DNA from: JBBIKU01 sp037445245 | GTDB taxonomy: Bacteria; Chloroflexota; Anaerolineae; Anaerolineales; Anaerolineaceae | Direction: 5' to 3' | DNA length: 40,816 bases | Assembly (NCBI GenBank): GCA_037445245.1 | Contig: JBBIKU010000003.1 | Location: 1 to 40,816 of the forward strand | Shown here: positions 9,237 to 18,099 of the stretch, piece after piece | Numbering within the stretch: position 1 is the first letter of the stretch | Layout: every line of letters starts with the position of its first letter | Notes under the pieces: generated by a model | The model's database searches: none | What the model was told of the DNA's origin: nothing | What the model saw: only the letters and a program-made list of their open reading frames with translations | Position numbers and translations under genes: made by a program

Positions 9237-9355
9237 GATGTCCGATTGATTTTACAAACGCCAGAAGATGTGAACGATTGCTGTGGGCTGAAGTATTGTG
9301 TCATAGATGATACGTATCGTCAAGCAAATCAAAAAGTAAATGAGGTGTTTTTTTC

Positions 9356-9386
9356 TTGACATGATTTGGATTTGATCTGGTATAAT
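9356..9386 (+). promoter_or_regulatory. Sigma70-type promoter of the iclR-gltA-proBA operon
   Basis: A perfect TTGACA at 9356-9361 and a perfect TATAAT at 9381-9386 are 19 bases apart. The -10 box is preceded by TGG, an extended -10 element that can compensate for the long spacer. Transcription would start near 9393, inside the palindrome listed next. Confidence 0.75.
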
Positions 9387-9392
9387 TGATTT

Positions 9393-9420
9393 ATGGGACA
9401 TTGTCCCATGGAACGGGACA
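9393..9420 (+). promoter_or_regulatory. Palindromic operator, probably for the IclR regulator
   Basis: ATGGGACA at 9393-9400 and TGTCCCAT at 9402-9409 form a perfect inverted repeat around a single T. A third half-site GGGACA lies at 9415-9420, exactly 20 bases (two helical turns) after the first. The site covers the expected transcription start, so a bound protein would block the promoter. IclR-family members commonly bind such sites in front of their own gene, so autoregulation is the simplest reading. Confidence 0.65.
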
Positions 9421-9436
9421 TATCTTCCAGTTTATT

Positions 9437-10210
9437 ATGCGCAGGGAAAAGAATCAGACCCTTGAACGTGCCATGGCGTTGCTGGATTGCTTTACGCAAG
9501 AGCAGCCTGAAATGGGCGTGCGTGAAGCGGCACGCCGCCTGAATTGGTCCAGCAGCACAACCGGGCGGATGATGACTGCGTTGAAGGAGTTAGGAATCCT
9601 CAGCCAAAATCCCGAAACACGCGCCTATGCGCTGGGGGGCAAAGTGCTGGCATGGGCTGGCGTTTATACCGCTACACTAGACGTGCGAAACCGCGCCCTA
9701 CCGATTCTAGAAGAACTCTACCGCCAGACCAGCGAGACAGTCAGTCTCTATGTTTTGGAGGGTAACGAGAGGGTGTGTGTCGAGCGATTCGAGAGCCCGC
9801 ATAACGTGCGCATCGTCGCCCGCATCGGAAGGCGCTTGCCGTTGCATGCCGGCTCGGCTGGTAAGGTTTTTCTGGCGTACCTGCCTGAGCAACGCCGGGA
9901 GGAGATCCTTCGCTCTGCGCCACTGATATCGTTCACGCCCAAAACGATCATTGACCTCGACCTGCTCCGAAAAGAAATCCGTAAGATCAGGCAGCAAGGA
10001 TACGCCGTGAGCAACGGGGAGTGGATCTTGGAGGCTGCCGGTGTGGCGTCGCCAGTGTTCGATCAAAACGGCGAAATCGCGGCTGCGGTAACCATCTACG
10101 GTCCGGCGCAGCGATTCGATGAAGAACATGTGCAGTGCTATATTGATATGCTGCTGCGCGTGACGCAAAAAATTTCTCTGGAAATGGGATGCCCGAGGAG
10201 GTTGCTATGA
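9437..10210 (+). CDS. IclR family transcriptional regulator
   Basis: The protein is 257 residues long, normal for the family. Residues 5-65 form the winged helix-turn-helix (TLERAMALLDCF, then VREAARRLNWSSSTTGRMMTAL). The rest is the IclR effector-binding domain, with ETVSLYVLEGNERVCVERFE and PLHAGSAGKVFLAYL. I chose the ATG at 9437 because the open frame upstream of it overlaps the -10 box and operator. No clear Shine-Dalgarno site is visible. The stop overlaps the citrate synthase start (ATGA), so the regulator is cotranslated with the enzyme it probably controls. The effector is unknown; a TCA or amino-acid metabolite is a guess from context. Confidence 0.9.
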   Translation: MRREKNQTLERAMALLDCFTQEQPEMGVREAARRLNWSSSTTGRMMTALKELGILSQNPETRAYALGGKVLAWAGVYTATLDVRNRALPILEELYRQTSETVSLYVLEGNERVCVERFESPHNVRIVARIGRRLPLHAGSAGKVFLAYLPEQRREEILRSAPLISFTPKTIIDLDLLRKEIRKIRQQGYAVSNGEWILEAAGVASPVFDQNGEIAAAVTIYGPAQRFDEEHVQCYIDMLLRVTQKISLEMGCPRRLL

Positions 10211-11520
10211 TCCTGTATGACAAAATCGCCGCCCAACTTCCCGACTGGCGAAAACGGGTCGCCAGCTTGTTGAGCGAACACGGTTCCTTCAAAGTCTGTG
10301 ATGTGACGGTAGAGCAAATCTATGGCGGAATTCGCGGGGTTCAGATTCAAGTGACTGATATTTCACACGTTGACCCCGACGAGGGCATCCGATTGCGCGG
10401 CTACACCATTCCTGAAGTGTTGTCGCTGCTACCCAAGGCAAAAGATTCCGATATTCCGCTGGCCGGCGGATTGTACTACCTGTTGATGGTCGATGAATTG
10501 CCGAACGAAGGGCAAGCCTGGATGATAGAAGAAGCCTGGCGGGAGCGGAGCAAACTGCCCCAACACGTGTTCGATGTCATCAACAGCATGCCAGAAAACA
10601 CTCATTCGATGACTTTGTTTTCACAGGCGGTGTTGGCGTTGCAGACCGAATCGGTTTTCTCGCGTGAATATCGCAACGGCATCGAAAAAGTTGATTATTG
10701 GGAGACCTATCTTGAGGACAGCCTGAATCTGACGGCTAAATTGCCGGTAATTGCCGCCTATATTTATAACAAAAAGTACAAAGGCGGCGCCCATATTTCA
10801 CCCGACCCCCACCTGGATTGGAGCGCCAATTTTGCGCACATGATCGGAAAATCGGACAACCGTGAATACATGGATCTGTGCCGCTTGTTCTTTTTATTGC
10901 ATTCTGACCACGAAGGCGCCAACGTCAGTGCCCATACCGCACATCTGGTCGGTTCCGCCTTGTCCGATGTCTATCTCTCCTGCGCCGCCGGGCTGAATGG
11001 TCTGGCAGGCCCGTTGCATGGCTTGGCGAACCAGGAATGCCTGCGCTGGCTGTTGACGGTGCGCGACCACTTTGGAAAAATGCCCCATCGGGATGAACTC
11101 GAAGCCTATCTAACTGAACTGTTGCGCAGTGGAAAGGTGATCCCTGGCTACGGGCACGCTGTCTTACGCACGACCGATCCGCGCTTCACCGCTCAAATTG
11201 AGTTTGGCATGCGCTATTTCCCCGATGATGAATTGTTGAAGCTAGTCAAATTGATTTATGAGGTGTTGCCGGGGCTTTTGAAGAAACAAGGCAAGGTGAA
11301 GAATCCCTGGCCCAACGTGGATGCCATCAACGGCGCTATGCAGTATCATTACGGCGTCACGCAGTTCGATTTCTACACTGTGCTCTTCGGCGTCAGTCGT
11401 GTGTTGGGTTTTACCGCCCATCTGGTTTGGTCGCGAGCATTGGGAAAACCGATCGAACGCCCTAAGTCGTTGACGACGAAAATATTGGAAGATATGGTCG
11501 CAGGGATCTATCAAGCCTGA
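10207..11520 (+). CDS. gltA: Citrate (Si)-synthase, mitochondrial/eukaryotic type
   Basis: This enzyme condenses oxaloacetate and acetyl-CoA into citrate. The sequence resembles the mitochondrial form more than the common E. coli-type enzyme: IRLRGYTIPEVLSLLPKAK, HSDHEGANVSAHTAHLVGSA and SRALGKPIERPKS. The three catalytic residues are visible as His in GPLHGLANQE, His in PGYGHAVLRTTDPR and Asp in NPWPNVDA. The 437-residue length suits this type. The ATG at 10207 has GAGGAGG upstream at good spacing and overlaps the iclR stop. An ATG at 10189 in the same frame lacks such a site. proB follows after 21 bases. The symbol is given by function. Confidence 0.92.
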   Translation: MILYDKIAAQLPDWRKRVASLLSEHGSFKVCDVTVEQIYGGIRGVQIQVTDISHVDPDEGIRLRGYTIPEVLSLLPKAKDSDIPLAGGLYYLLMVDELPNEGQAWMIEEAWRERSKLPQHVFDVINSMPENTHSMTLFSQAVLALQTESVFSREYRNGIEKVDYWETYLEDSLNLTAKLPVIAAYIYNKKYKGGAHISPDPHLDWSANFAHMIGKSDNREYMDLCRLFFLLHSDHEGANVSAHTAHLVGSALSDVYLSCAAGLNGLAGPLHGLANQECLRWLLTVRDHFGKMPHRDELEAYLTELLRSGKVIPGYGHAVLRTTDPRFTAQIEFGMRYFPDDELLKLVKLIYEVLPGLLKKQGKVKNPWPNVDAINGAMQYHYGVTQFDFYTVLFGVSRVLGFTAHLVWSRALGKPIERPKSLTTKILEDMVAGIYQA

Positions 11521-11541
11521 TGTGCATGAGGCTCAAAGACA

Positions 11542-12648
11542 ATGTCGCAGCGCCGGATTGTCGTTAAATTAGGGACATCGACCCTCACTGCCGGAACTCC
11601 GAACCTGTCCCTGCCGCAGATGGTCGAACTAGCGCGCCAGATGGCGACCCTTCACAGCGAGGGCAAAGCGGTGATCCTGGTGTCATCGGGGGCTATCGCC
11701 GCCGGCAACGAGGCTCTGGGCTTTCCGGAGCTTCCTAAGTTCGTGCCTTCCAAACAGATGCTGGCAGCCGTTGGTCAGCCGCGCTTGATGGCGATCTATG
11801 CCAAGCTGTTCGGGTTGTACGGCAAGGGGGTGGCGCAGGTATTGTTGACCCGTCGCGATCTAGCAGACCGCCAACGCTATCTGAACGCTTACAATACTCT
11901 CGAAGCGCTGCTGACTCAGCCGGTTATTCCGATCATCAACGAAAACGATACCGTTGCCACCGAAGAAATCCGCTTTGGCGACAACGATAACTTGTCGGCA
12001 ATGGTTGCCAACCTGGTGGGTGCTGACCTGCTGATTTTATTGACCGATCAACCTGGTTTGTTCACCGCCGACCCGCGCAGCATTCCGGATGCCCAACTGG
12101 TGCGCGAGATTTCCACTCAATCCATCCCGGAGAAATATTGGGAGGCAGCGGGAGGCAGCAATACCCGCCTGGGGACGGGGGGTATGGTCACCAAATTGCA
12201 GGCAGCCGACCTGGCGCGTCGGTCGGGTTCGATGGTGGTGATCGCACAGGGCACTGAAGCGAACGTTCTGTTGCGTATTGCAGCCGGCGAAGAGATCGGC
12301 ACCCGCTTGCTGCCGGTGATCTCCACCCTGGAAGCCCGCAAGCGTTATATCCTTTCCGGACGGCGCTCGGTGGGTGTAGTGCGGATCGACGAGGGTGCCG
12401 CCAAGGCGCTGCGTAAGGGCGGCAGTCTTCTGCCAGTGGGCGTCATCGGGCTGGAAGGAAATTTCAAACGTGGCGATACGGTGCGTATCCTGGATCCCTC
12501 CGGCAATGAAATTGCCTTGGGGATCGCCAATTATTCAGTCGAAGACATGGAAAAATTGCGCGGGCGCAAAACCAGCGAGATTGAAGGCTTGTTGGGATAC
12601 ACCTTCGGAGACCGCTTCGTTCATCACAATAACATGATCATCATGTGA
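11542..12648 (+). CDS. proB: Glutamate 5-kinase
   Basis: ProB phosphorylates glutamate to gamma-glutamyl phosphate, the first step of proline synthesis. The 368 residues comprise an amino acid kinase domain followed by a C-terminal PUA domain from about residue 275. The kinase domain shows RRIVVKLGTSTLT at the start, LVSSGAIAAG near 50, PIINENDTVATEEIRFGDND near 135 and RLGTGGMVTKLQAA near 210. It lies 21 bases after citrate synthase and 27 bases before proA, all on one strand, so it is part of the iclR operon. Confidence 0.95.
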   Translation: MSQRRIVVKLGTSTLTAGTPNLSLPQMVELARQMATLHSEGKAVILVSSGAIAAGNEALGFPELPKFVPSKQMLAAVGQPRLMAIYAKLFGLYGKGVAQVLLTRRDLADRQRYLNAYNTLEALLTQPVIPIINENDTVATEEIRFGDNDNLSAMVANLVGADLLILLTDQPGLFTADPRSIPDAQLVREISTQSIPEKYWEAAGGSNTRLGTGGMVTKLQAADLARRSGSMVVIAQGTEANVLLRIAAGEEIGTRLLPVISTLEARKRYILSGRRSVGVVRIDEGAAKALRKGGSLLPVGVIGLEGNFKRGDTVRILDPSGNEIALGIANYSVEDMEKLRGRKTSEIEGLLGYTFGDRFVHHNNMIIM

Positions 12649-12675
12649 GGGAATTTTTCTGGCAGGAGATCAGGT

Positions 12676-13932
12676 ATGTTGGCGGAACTCGGAAAAAAGG
12701 CACGAAAAGCGGCGCGCCAACTGGCGCTGGCAAGCACAGTCCAGAAGAATGTGGCGCTGACACAAATTGCGGAGCGGCTATGGGAAGAGCGGGAGGCGAT
12801 CCTTTCAGCCAACCAGAAAGATGTGGTTGCAGGGGCGGCGGCAGGATTATCGCCGGCGCTGCGCGACCGTCTGACGCTCACGGAGAGCCGATTGCAGGCA
12901 AACGTGAACAGCCTGCGGGATATCGCGGTGCTTGATGATCCGGTGGGCGAAATCTTTGACGAACAGGTGCTTGCCAACGGCTTAAAGGTGTACAAACAAC
13001 GTGTCCCCATTGGCGTGCTGGCGGTGATCTACGAAGCGCGACCCGACGTGACGATCGAGGTATCGGCGCTGACGCTAAAGACCGGCAATGCCGTCATTTT
13101 GCGCGGTGGCAAGGAAACGATTCATTCCAACCGGGCGCTGGTTGCGGCAATCCGCAAGGGTTTGGAAAAGTCTGACCTGCCGCTGGATGCGATCCAGTTC
13201 ATCGACAATCCTGATCGGGCGCTGGTGCAGGAATTATTAAAAATGCACCAGGATATTGACATGCTGATCCCGCGCGGGGCAGCGGCGTTGCACCAGTTTT
13301 GCCGCCAGAACAGCACCATTCCGGTGATCACCGGCGGTATCGGCATCTGTCATCTCTTGGTTGATGAATCAGCCGATCTGGAATCGGCATTGCAGGTGAT
13401 TCAGAATGCCAAGGTACAGCGCCCGACGGTGTGCAACGCGCTGGATACCGTGCTGGTTCACCGGGCGGTTGCGGGTGATTTCATCCCTCGTCTGGTGGCT
13501 CGCCTGTCAGAAGATCAGGTCACTTTTCGAGCGGATGAAGACGCCTTCGAAATCCTGGGCGGTGTGAGCACTGATCGAGTCCAACTGGCTCAGCAGGGGG
13601 ATTTTGACACCGAATGGTTGTCGTTGGTACTGGGCATCAGGGTGGTCGACAATATCGGTGAAGCGATCGAGCATATTGCCCGCCACAGCACCAGTCATTC
13701 CGATGGAATCTTGACCCAAAATGCGCAGAACGCCGAACGTTTTTTTGGAGAGGTCGATTCGGCGGTTGTTTATCTCAATGCCAGCACCCGCTTCACCGAC
13801 GGCGGGCAGTTGGGAATGGGGGCGGAAGTTGCGGTATCTACCCAGCGCTTGCACGCTCGCGGCCCAATGGGACTGCAATCGCTAACTACCTACAAGTGGG
13901 TGGTGATCGGCGAGGGTCACATCCGGGAGTAG
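12676..13932 (+). CDS. proA: Gamma-glutamyl phosphate reductase
   Basis: ProA reduces gamma-glutamyl phosphate to glutamate semialdehyde with NADPH, the second proline step. The 418-residue length is standard. Family marks are YKQRVPIGVLAVIYEARPDV near residue 110, GNAVILRGGKE near 138, and the catalytic Cys in KVQRPTVCNALDT near residue 255. AGGAG lies 7 bases before the ATG. It is the last gene of the iclR-gltA-proBA operon and ends 10 bases from the convergent ytxH-like gene. proC is not in the window. Confidence 0.95.
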   Translation: MLAELGKKARKAARQLALASTVQKNVALTQIAERLWEEREAILSANQKDVVAGAAAGLSPALRDRLTLTESRLQANVNSLRDIAVLDDPVGEIFDEQVLANGLKVYKQRVPIGVLAVIYEARPDVTIEVSALTLKTGNAVILRGGKETIHSNRALVAAIRKGLEKSDLPLDAIQFIDNPDRALVQELLKMHQDIDMLIPRGAAALHQFCRQNSTIPVITGGIGICHLLVDESADLESALQVIQNAKVQRPTVCNALDTVLVHRAVAGDFIPRLVARLSEDQVTFRADEDAFEILGGVSTDRVQLAQQGDFDTEWLSLVLGIRVVDNIGEAIEHIARHSTSHSDGILTQNAQNAERFFGEVDSAVVYLNASTRFTDGGQLGMGAEVAVSTQRLHARGPMGLQSLTTYKWVVIGEGHIRE

Positions 13933-13942
13933 GCGGGCGCGG

Positions 13943-14158
13943 TTATGATTGGGCGGTGCGCAGCTTTGCCAGTTCTTCTTCCAGTTGTTGGCGTTTTTCA
14001 ACCGCAGCAGAACGAATTTCCTCGACCAGGTTCTTCGTGTAGCCGTGAAGTCGACTGCGCAATTGTGTACCCGAAGCCGGCGCCAACAAGAGAGCTACCA
14101 TGGCGGCGAGGAAGCCCCCCAGGGCTGCGCCAAAGATGAACGCGCTTATTTTTCGCAT
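13943..14158 (-). CDS. YtxH domain small membrane protein
   Basis: This 71-residue protein has one glycine-rich membrane helix (SAFIFGAALGGFLAAMVALLLAP) followed by a charged helix (LVEEIRSAAVEKRQQLEEELAKL). That is the layout of YtxH-like general-stress proteins, whose function is unknown. The start at 14158 is supported by a strong GAGGAGG site; a longer frame to 14260 would run into the PAP2 gene. It follows the PAP2 gene by 23 bases and is probably cotranscribed. Confidence 0.8.
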   Translation of the reverse strand: MRKISAFIFGAALGGFLAAMVALLLAPASGTQLRSRLHGYTKNLVEEIRSAAVEKRQQLEEELAKLRTAQS

Positions 14159-14181
14159 GAATTCCTCCTCAATGAGTAAGA

Positions 14182-15186
14182 TTAATCGGTATGATGTTTC
14201 TGTGTCAAACCAGAAAGCCGCAGATGGACAAAGAGGCTGGGAGCAAACAGCGATACCCAACTCCCTACCAGCGCATAGCGGATAAAGCGCAAGCTATAGC
14301 TTAGCAGATCGTTGCCGCGCGGGAAAATCATTCCTAACCCTGACCAGAGAACGGCAACGCCGAGGATGCCCAGCACATAACGGACAAGGCGCAGCCAGAT
14401 GCTGCCGGAAGCGTCCAGCATACCCCGCCGGCGATAAAACCAGACAGCTCCGGCGGTCATGCCAAACCAGGTGCCACCGGCGGTGAACGCGCCACCCAAA
14501 TCCGTCGGGTGAATGGGGTCATGCGGGAAGGCAGCCAAAGCGTTTTGCGCCCATAGCGGCGGTAACGCCCAGCTTTGCAGAAGCCAGTGTGGCAGGACGA
14601 TAAAGGCTATGAATGCAAGCGAGGCGAATAGCAAAATCCCAATTTGATGATTGGGTTTTGAAAGCAGCCATGAAACGAGTGGCTTTTCAAGCCGCAGGGC
14701 TGATAACAGTAGCAATCCGCCCAGAAGCCAGCCCATTAAAACATCGCTGATGAAGTGTACCCCCAGATGGATGCGGGAAAATCCGATCAAAAAAATGAGG
14801 ACCAGCATTACCACTGTTGTCCAGCTTTTTCGTAGGCAGGCAGCCAGGACACCCCAAACGCTAGCAGCGTTCATGGCATGACCGGAAGGGGCGCCAAAAG
14901 AAGCTTCGGCGAGCGCCGGTGTGACGCCGGTATCTATCCAGTAGGGACGGGGTGTGTGTAACAAGAATTTGAAAAAGGTGTTAAAACCGGTGCTCAGCAA
15001 CAACATGTTACCCATTCGCAACCCCCAACCAGCGTTGACGCACCAGTACAGCGCCGGCATAATTAGCAGGTAAAATTCCTCGTCACCCAGAAACGTGATC
15101 AGCCGAAGCGGGGCGGTGAGCCAGGGTATGGCAGCCTGCAGAGCGATGATGGCAGTGATTTCGAGTTGTTGAAGCGTTTCTATCAT
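14182..15186 (-). CDS. PAP2 family membrane phosphatase
   Basis: This is a lipid or undecaprenyl-diphosphate phosphatase-type membrane protein of 334 residues. All three PAP2 motifs are present: KFLLHTPRP near residue 73, GAPSGHAMNA near 98, and SRIHLGVHFISDV near 142. The membrane core is followed by about 160 residues with four more hydrophobic segments, so it is longer than a minimal PAP2 protein. The likely role is dephosphorylation of a lipid carrier or phospholipid on the outer face of the membrane; the substrate cannot be told from sequence. It is followed by the ytxH-like gene and is divergent from the adenylate cyclase gene. Confidence 0.9.
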   Translation of the reverse strand: MIETLQQLEITAIIALQAAIPWLTAPLRLITFLGDEEFYLLIMPALYWCVNAGWGLRMGNMLLLSTGFNTFFKFLLHTPRPYWIDTGVTPALAEASFGAPSGHAMNAASVWGVLAACLRKSWTTVVMLVLIFLIGFSRIHLGVHFISDVLMGWLLGGLLLLSALRLEKPLVSWLLSKPNHQIGILLFASLAFIAFIVLPHWLLQSWALPPLWAQNALAAFPHDPIHPTDLGGAFTAGGTWFGMTAGAVWFYRRRGMLDASGSIWLRLVRYVLGILGVAVLWSGLGMIFPRGNDLLSYSLRFIRYALVGSWVSLFAPSLFVHLRLSGLTQKHHTD

Positions 15187-15212
15187 TGGATGCCTTTGAA
15201 AAGTAGGATCGA

Positions 15213-15242
15213 TTGACGGCAGTCACGTTTTTATTGTACACT
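15213..15242 (+). promoter_or_regulatory. Sigma70-type promoter of the adenylate cyclase gene
   Basis: TTGACG at 15213-15218 and TACACT at 15237-15242 are 18 bases apart. Start of transcription near 15249 would leave a leader of about 32 bases with an AAGGGA site in front of the ATG at 15281. Confidence 0.55.
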
Positions 15243-15280
15243 CAAATCAAGCCTTTCACCAATCCGAAGGGACCAACGGT

Positions 15281-17008
15281 ATGGATTTAATGGTTCCACA
15301 GTCACCGAATTTTGATTTAATCGAACAGAAGATGCTGTATCTTGATGGTTTGGTGAGCGGGATGCAGGAGTATCTGAACCAGACCCGCTCGGCGGCGATC
15401 CCCGCTTCGATTTATGAGGGCGTTGCTCATTTAGGCGGCAACCTGAAGCAGCTCCACAAATCCTTGCTGGCGCTTGAAAGCGAGCGCCGTAATCTGTATG
15501 AACTTTCGCAAATTGGACAGTTCATCAATTCTTCGCTGGAACTGGACGAAGTGTTGCAGATTGTGATGGACACGCTGATTCAGTTGCTCAATGCAGAGCG
15601 CGGTTTCCTAATGTTGTGTGGGCAGGATGGCGAATTGAGGATGCGAGTTGGACGCAATTGGGCGCGGGAATCGATTCCCGAAAACGATGTCGCCATCAGC
15701 CGGACGGTGGTCAACCGGGTTTTCCAGAGCGGGCAGCCGATCCTGACTACCAATGCCCAGGAAGACCCCCGCTTTATCGGTCAGGAAAGCGTGGTGGCGC
15801 ACAGTCTGCTCTCCATCCTGTGCGTTCCAATGCGGGCGAAAGGGGAAGTGATTGGGGTCCTATACGCTGACAATCGTTTGCAAAGCGGGTTATTCACCGT
15901 CAAAGAGCTCGAGCTGCTTTCGGCGTTTGCCAACCAAGCCGCAGTTGCGATCGACAATGCCCGCCTGTTCGCGTCGGTGCGGAATACACTGGCTGAAGTC
16001 ATCGAGTTGAAAAACTTGATGGACAACGTCTTCTCTTCGATCGCCAGCGGCGTGCTGACGGTGGATACTCAAGGGCGGGTGATGATGTGCAACCGGGCAG
16101 CCGAGACGATGCTGGGACGGGCGGCGACGGAATTGATCGGTAACGAACTGGCTAAAATATTCCCCGCACTGACGCCAGTGCTGATGCCTTCCCTACAACG
16201 TGTCTTTGAAACCGACCAGCCGGTGTTGGGATTAGAAGCGAGCCAGACCCTGCCCGATGGCAGGCAGGTCAACCTTTGTTTGAGCCTCTCGGCGCTGAAG
16301 GACATGGAAAAGATCAACCAGGGCGTGGCAATTGTGATGGAAGACCTGACCGAAAAGCTAAAACTGGAAGCTCAGCGCCGCTTGTTCGAACGGATGGTAT
16401 CGCCGGCGGTCATTGACCAGTTGGAGACGAACAGCCTGCAATTGGGAGGTCAGCGGAGGGAGATCACAGTTTTGTTCGCGGATCTTCGTGGCTTTACCAG
16501 TTTCAGTGAGACTTCGCAGCCGGAGGAACTGGTGGCGGTGTTGAATCGTTATCTGGCGGCGGCGACTGAGGCGGTGCTCAGAGAAGAAGGAACGGTGGAT
16601 AAATTTGTTGGTGATGCAGTCATGGCATGGTTCAATGCTCCCATCCCGCAGCCAGACCATGCGCTGCGGGCGGTGCGGGCGGCGCTGGCGATCCGCGCCG
16701 TGGTGGAAAAGTATCACCGGGAAATGCAGATCACTGCTCCCTTATCTTTCGGGATAGGCATTCACCTTGGTGATGCAATCCTGGGTTTGATCGGCAGCGA
16801 GAAACGGTTAGACTATACTGCCATTGGGGATAGTGTAAACACGGCAAAGCGGGTGCAAGAAAACGCAGCGCCAGGACAAGTACTGATTACCGAAACAGTC
16901 TATCGGCTGGTGAAAGATATCATCCATGCGCAGGCGGTGCCGCCCATTCGCGCCAAGGGCAAACGAGAGCCAATACCGGTTTTCGAATTGTTGGGATTGA
17001 AGGAATAA
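15281..17008 (+). CDS. Class III adenylate cyclase with GAF and PAS sensor domains
   Basis: The 575 residues contain a helical N-terminus (1-75), a GAF domain (about 75-235), a PAS domain (about 245-355) and a class III cyclase domain (about 390-570). No membrane segment is seen, so the protein is cytosolic. In the cyclase domain the metal-binding Asp are D401 in LFADLRGFTSF and D445 in KFVGDAVMAW. The adenine-selecting pair is K441 and the DYT at 511-513. The transition-state residues are N520 and R524 in SVNTAKR. These favour cAMP rather than cGMP. A ligand on GAF or PAS probably controls activity. The gene ends 4 bases from the convergent pfkB-type gene. No cAMP receptor lies in the window. 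Confidence 0.92.
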   Translation: MDLMVPQSPNFDLIEQKMLYLDGLVSGMQEYLNQTRSAAIPASIYEGVAHLGGNLKQLHKSLLALESERRNLYELSQIGQFINSSLELDEVLQIVMDTLIQLLNAERGFLMLCGQDGELRMRVGRNWARESIPENDVAISRTVVNRVFQSGQPILTTNAQEDPRFIGQESVVAHSLLSILCVPMRAKGEVIGVLYADNRLQSGLFTVKELELLSAFANQAAVAIDNARLFASVRNTLAEVIELKNLMDNVFSSIASGVLTVDTQGRVMMCNRAAETMLGRAATELIGNELAKIFPALTPVLMPSLQRVFETDQPVLGLEASQTLPDGRQVNLCLSLSALKDMEKINQGVAIVMEDLTEKLKLEAQRRLFERMVSPAVIDQLETNSLQLGGQRREITVLFADLRGFTSFSETSQPEELVAVLNRYLAAATEAVLREEGTVDKFVGDAVMAWFNAPIPQPDHALRAVRAALAIRAVVEKYHREMQITAPLSFGIGIHLGDAILGLIGSEKRLDYTAIGDSVNTAKRVQENAAPGQVLITETVYRLVKDIIHAQAVPPIRAKGKREPIPVFELLGLKE

Positions 17009-17012
17009 CCCC

Positions 17013-18011
17013 TCACACTTTGCGTACCATCGCGCTCAGTGCCTCGCGGCGGGCTTGCGCCAGTCCGGGTAGGGCGTCCAGGGCAAAAAATGGTCCACAG
17101 CCCTCGACCGCCAATGAAGCCGAAACGCTACCATAAATTGCAGCCTGCAGTGGGTCATAGGTGGTGCGCAACCCGGCCAGAAAGCCGCCGCAAAAGGCAT
17201 CTCCGCTGCCGGTTGGATCGACACTGCGGGCGGGATATGCCGGCAATGTCCAGCGTTGGCGACTGGGGGAATCCCATACATTGTATTCTGTGTTGTCACG
17301 ACGGATGACCACGATCTCGCACTCGAAACCAGTGATGGTTTCTGCCATTTGCCACAAATCGTGGCTGCGTCCGACAAACAAGGCGCGGATATCTTTCTCT
17401 GAGACGATGAACGCCGTTAAACCTTTCACAATGGAGGGGAAATCATCCCAGCAAGAAGAGTTCATGTAATCTTCGGCGGGCTCCAAGGTGATGGTAGAAG
17501 CCTGCCCCTGACGCAGAATGGCGGGTAGCAGGGTGTGACTCATGAAATCCATCGGACAGATGTGAACGGCGCTGGCATCCAGATATTCTTCCGGAACGTC
17601 GCGCAAACGAAAAGTTAGGGCAGTGGCGCGGTTGCGGTTATCGAATTGCCGCCGCGGTGGGGTATATCCGAGCAGGGCTTTGGGAAACGGCAGGTCCAAG
17701 CGGGAGTAATGGGAAACGGGATTATCGAGTTTGCGTGTGTGATGATCGGGGTAAGCGATGAACGAGCGCAGGTCAATCATTTCGGGCAGGATGGTAATGC
17801 CTTCGCAGACAAATTGCATGCTGGCAAGTTGATCGAGCCATTGCTGTGGAAAATCTTCGCCAACCTTTGCCAACAAACCGATGCCCGTATCCCACACCGC
17901 CAGACCGCCGGCAGCATATAACACATTACCCCCCAGAATATCATTGTGCGCTTTTCCGTCGGGAGTGATGATGAAATCGCGTCGTAATTGACCGGCAATG
18001 ACGTATTGCAT
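17013..18011 (-). CDS. PfkB/ribokinase family sugar or nucleoside kinase
   Basis: The protein has 332 residues. The N-terminal GGNVLYAAGGLAVW matches the substrate-binding glycine stretch of the family. Near the C-terminus DPTGSGDAFCGGFLAGL holds the catalytic Asp and anion hole. The region between is unusual compared with standard ribokinases (for example LRSFIAYPDHHTRKL), so the substrate cannot be named. No strong Shine-Dalgarno site precedes the ATG at 18011. It is monocistronic or loosely linked to the two small genes upstream. Confidence 0.85.
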   Translation of the reverse strand: MQYVIAGQLRRDFIITPDGKAHNDILGGNVLYAAGGLAVWDTGIGLLAKVGEDFPQQWLDQLASMQFVCEGITILPEMIDLRSFIAYPDHHTRKLDNPVSHYSRLDLPFPKALLGYTPPRRQFDNRNRATALTFRLRDVPEEYLDASAVHICPMDFMSHTLLPAILRQGQASTITLEPAEDYMNSSCWDDFPSIVKGLTAFIVSEKDIRALFVGRSHDLWQMAETITGFECEIVVIRRDNTEYNVWDSPSRQRWTLPAYPARSVDPTGSGDAFCGGFLAGLRTTYDPLQAAIYGSVSASLAVEGCGPFFALDALPGLAQARREALSAMVRKV

Positions 18012-18099
18012 GGTTGTCTATTTTTAATGACAGAAATCCCTGCTTTCGGGATCTGCCAAGAGGAATTCGAGTCAGGTGATCGGTGGGGGCGTGTGTGGC

